6,492 bases of DNA. It comes from Pseudomonadota bacterium (GTDB lineage: Bacteria > Pseudomonadota > Alphaproteobacteria > Rhizobiales > Xanthobacteraceae). Shown one piece after another: positions 6,309 through 6,492 of the stretch. Under the pieces are notes generated by a model. That model saw only the letters and a program-made list of their open reading frames with translations, was not told the DNA's origin and ran no database searches. Every line of letters starts with the position of its first letter. Positions within the stretch are counted from its first letter, which is position 1. The translations under genes were made by a program, and so were the position numbers. The stretch lies in the NCBI GenBank assembly GCA_021779635.1, contig JAJYAH010000411.1:1-6492 (forward strand), in the 5' to 3' direction.

Positions 6309-6492
6309 GATCGCGCGTATCTTCTGACTTTCCTCGCTCTTGACTTTGACTTCTCGATACCAGCCGATCCGCACCAGTTCGGCCAGACCTCGATCATCAT
6401 TCTGATCGCTCTTGTTCATGCGTACGGACAAAGCCGCGTGGGCATGCCGCGCGTCGATGCAGACCACCGGAAGATCAACCCTACGAAGTTCA
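6309..6492 (-). mobile_element. IS110-family insertion sequence, 3'-truncated transposase fragment, continues past the right edge
   Basis: Read from the right edge on the minus strand, the frame (from 6491) gives [20 protein letters not shown], then [20 protein letters not shown] and [14 protein letters not shown]. This is the N-terminal DEDD nuclease domain of IS110-type transposases. The two Asp of NKSDxxD are the third and fourth catalytic acids. The residue after the second of these Asp is D where relatives have A. Similarity stops at about 6309-6318, where arsA sequence begins. The transposase C-terminal domain with its catalytic serine and the left element end are therefore missing. The insertion, or a later deletion, removed both the 3' part of arsA and the 3' part of the transposase. 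The transposase start and first catalytic Asp lie beyond the window. Confidence 0.85.

Noticed and set aside
1..6492. Poor sequencing as the cause of all lesions.
   Set aside because: Substitution stops, large in-gene deletions and an IS junction are not typical read errors, and 3.3 kb in the middle is free of lesions. Single homopolymer changes (near 142-144 and 5351-5356) could still be errors.
6309..6492. A complete IS110 element with intact transposase.
   Set aside because: Only part of the N-terminal DEDD domain is present in the window. The C-terminal Ser domain should lie to the left, where arsA sequence stands instead.

Overview
The window looks like chromosome or genomic-island DNA from an alphaproteobacterium, most likely of the order Rhizobiales/Hyphomicrobiales (Bradyrhizobium/Rhodopseudomonas-like). 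This is inferred from the high-GC coding style, from the protein types I recognise, and from two sites matching the FixK2 consensus TTG(A/C)-N6-(T/G)CAA. No species can be named from the sequence alone.

Layout. Positions 1-1731 hold two decayed genes on the minus strand. The first, in transcription order, is a universal stress protein relic (999-1731). It is followed by an AI-2E/PerM-type membrane protein relic (1-929, running off the left edge). A divergent intergenic region (1732-1881) carries a FixK/FNR-like box. Positions 1882-5184 hold four intact plus-strand genes: a VIT1/CCC1-type iron/manganese transporter, a DsbA-family thioredoxin-fold protein with one active-site cysteine, an OsmC-family protein without the usual second cysteine, and an acetyl-CoA acetyltransferase-type thiolase. 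A second FixK/FNR-like box with a well-placed -10 element precedes the osmC-thiolase pair. Positions 5315 to about 6308 hold a badly damaged arsA (arsenite-pump-type twin ATPase). It has lost most of its first ATPase half, has two frameshifts and an altered second P-loop. It is cut at its 3' end by a fragment of an IS110-family transposase on the minus strand, which runs off the right edge.

Interpretation. The outer genes are dead, each by several independent lesions, while the four central genes show no lesion. This suggests an accessory island being eroded from its flanks with a retained core. Metal storage or export (VIT), thiol redox chemistry (DsbA-like and OsmC-like), a stress protein and a thiolase able to feed polyhydroxybutyrate or ketone metabolism would make sense as a low-oxygen/redox-stress set under a FixK/FNR-type regulator. 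That functional link is inference. The boxes and the pattern of intact and broken genes are read directly from the sequence.
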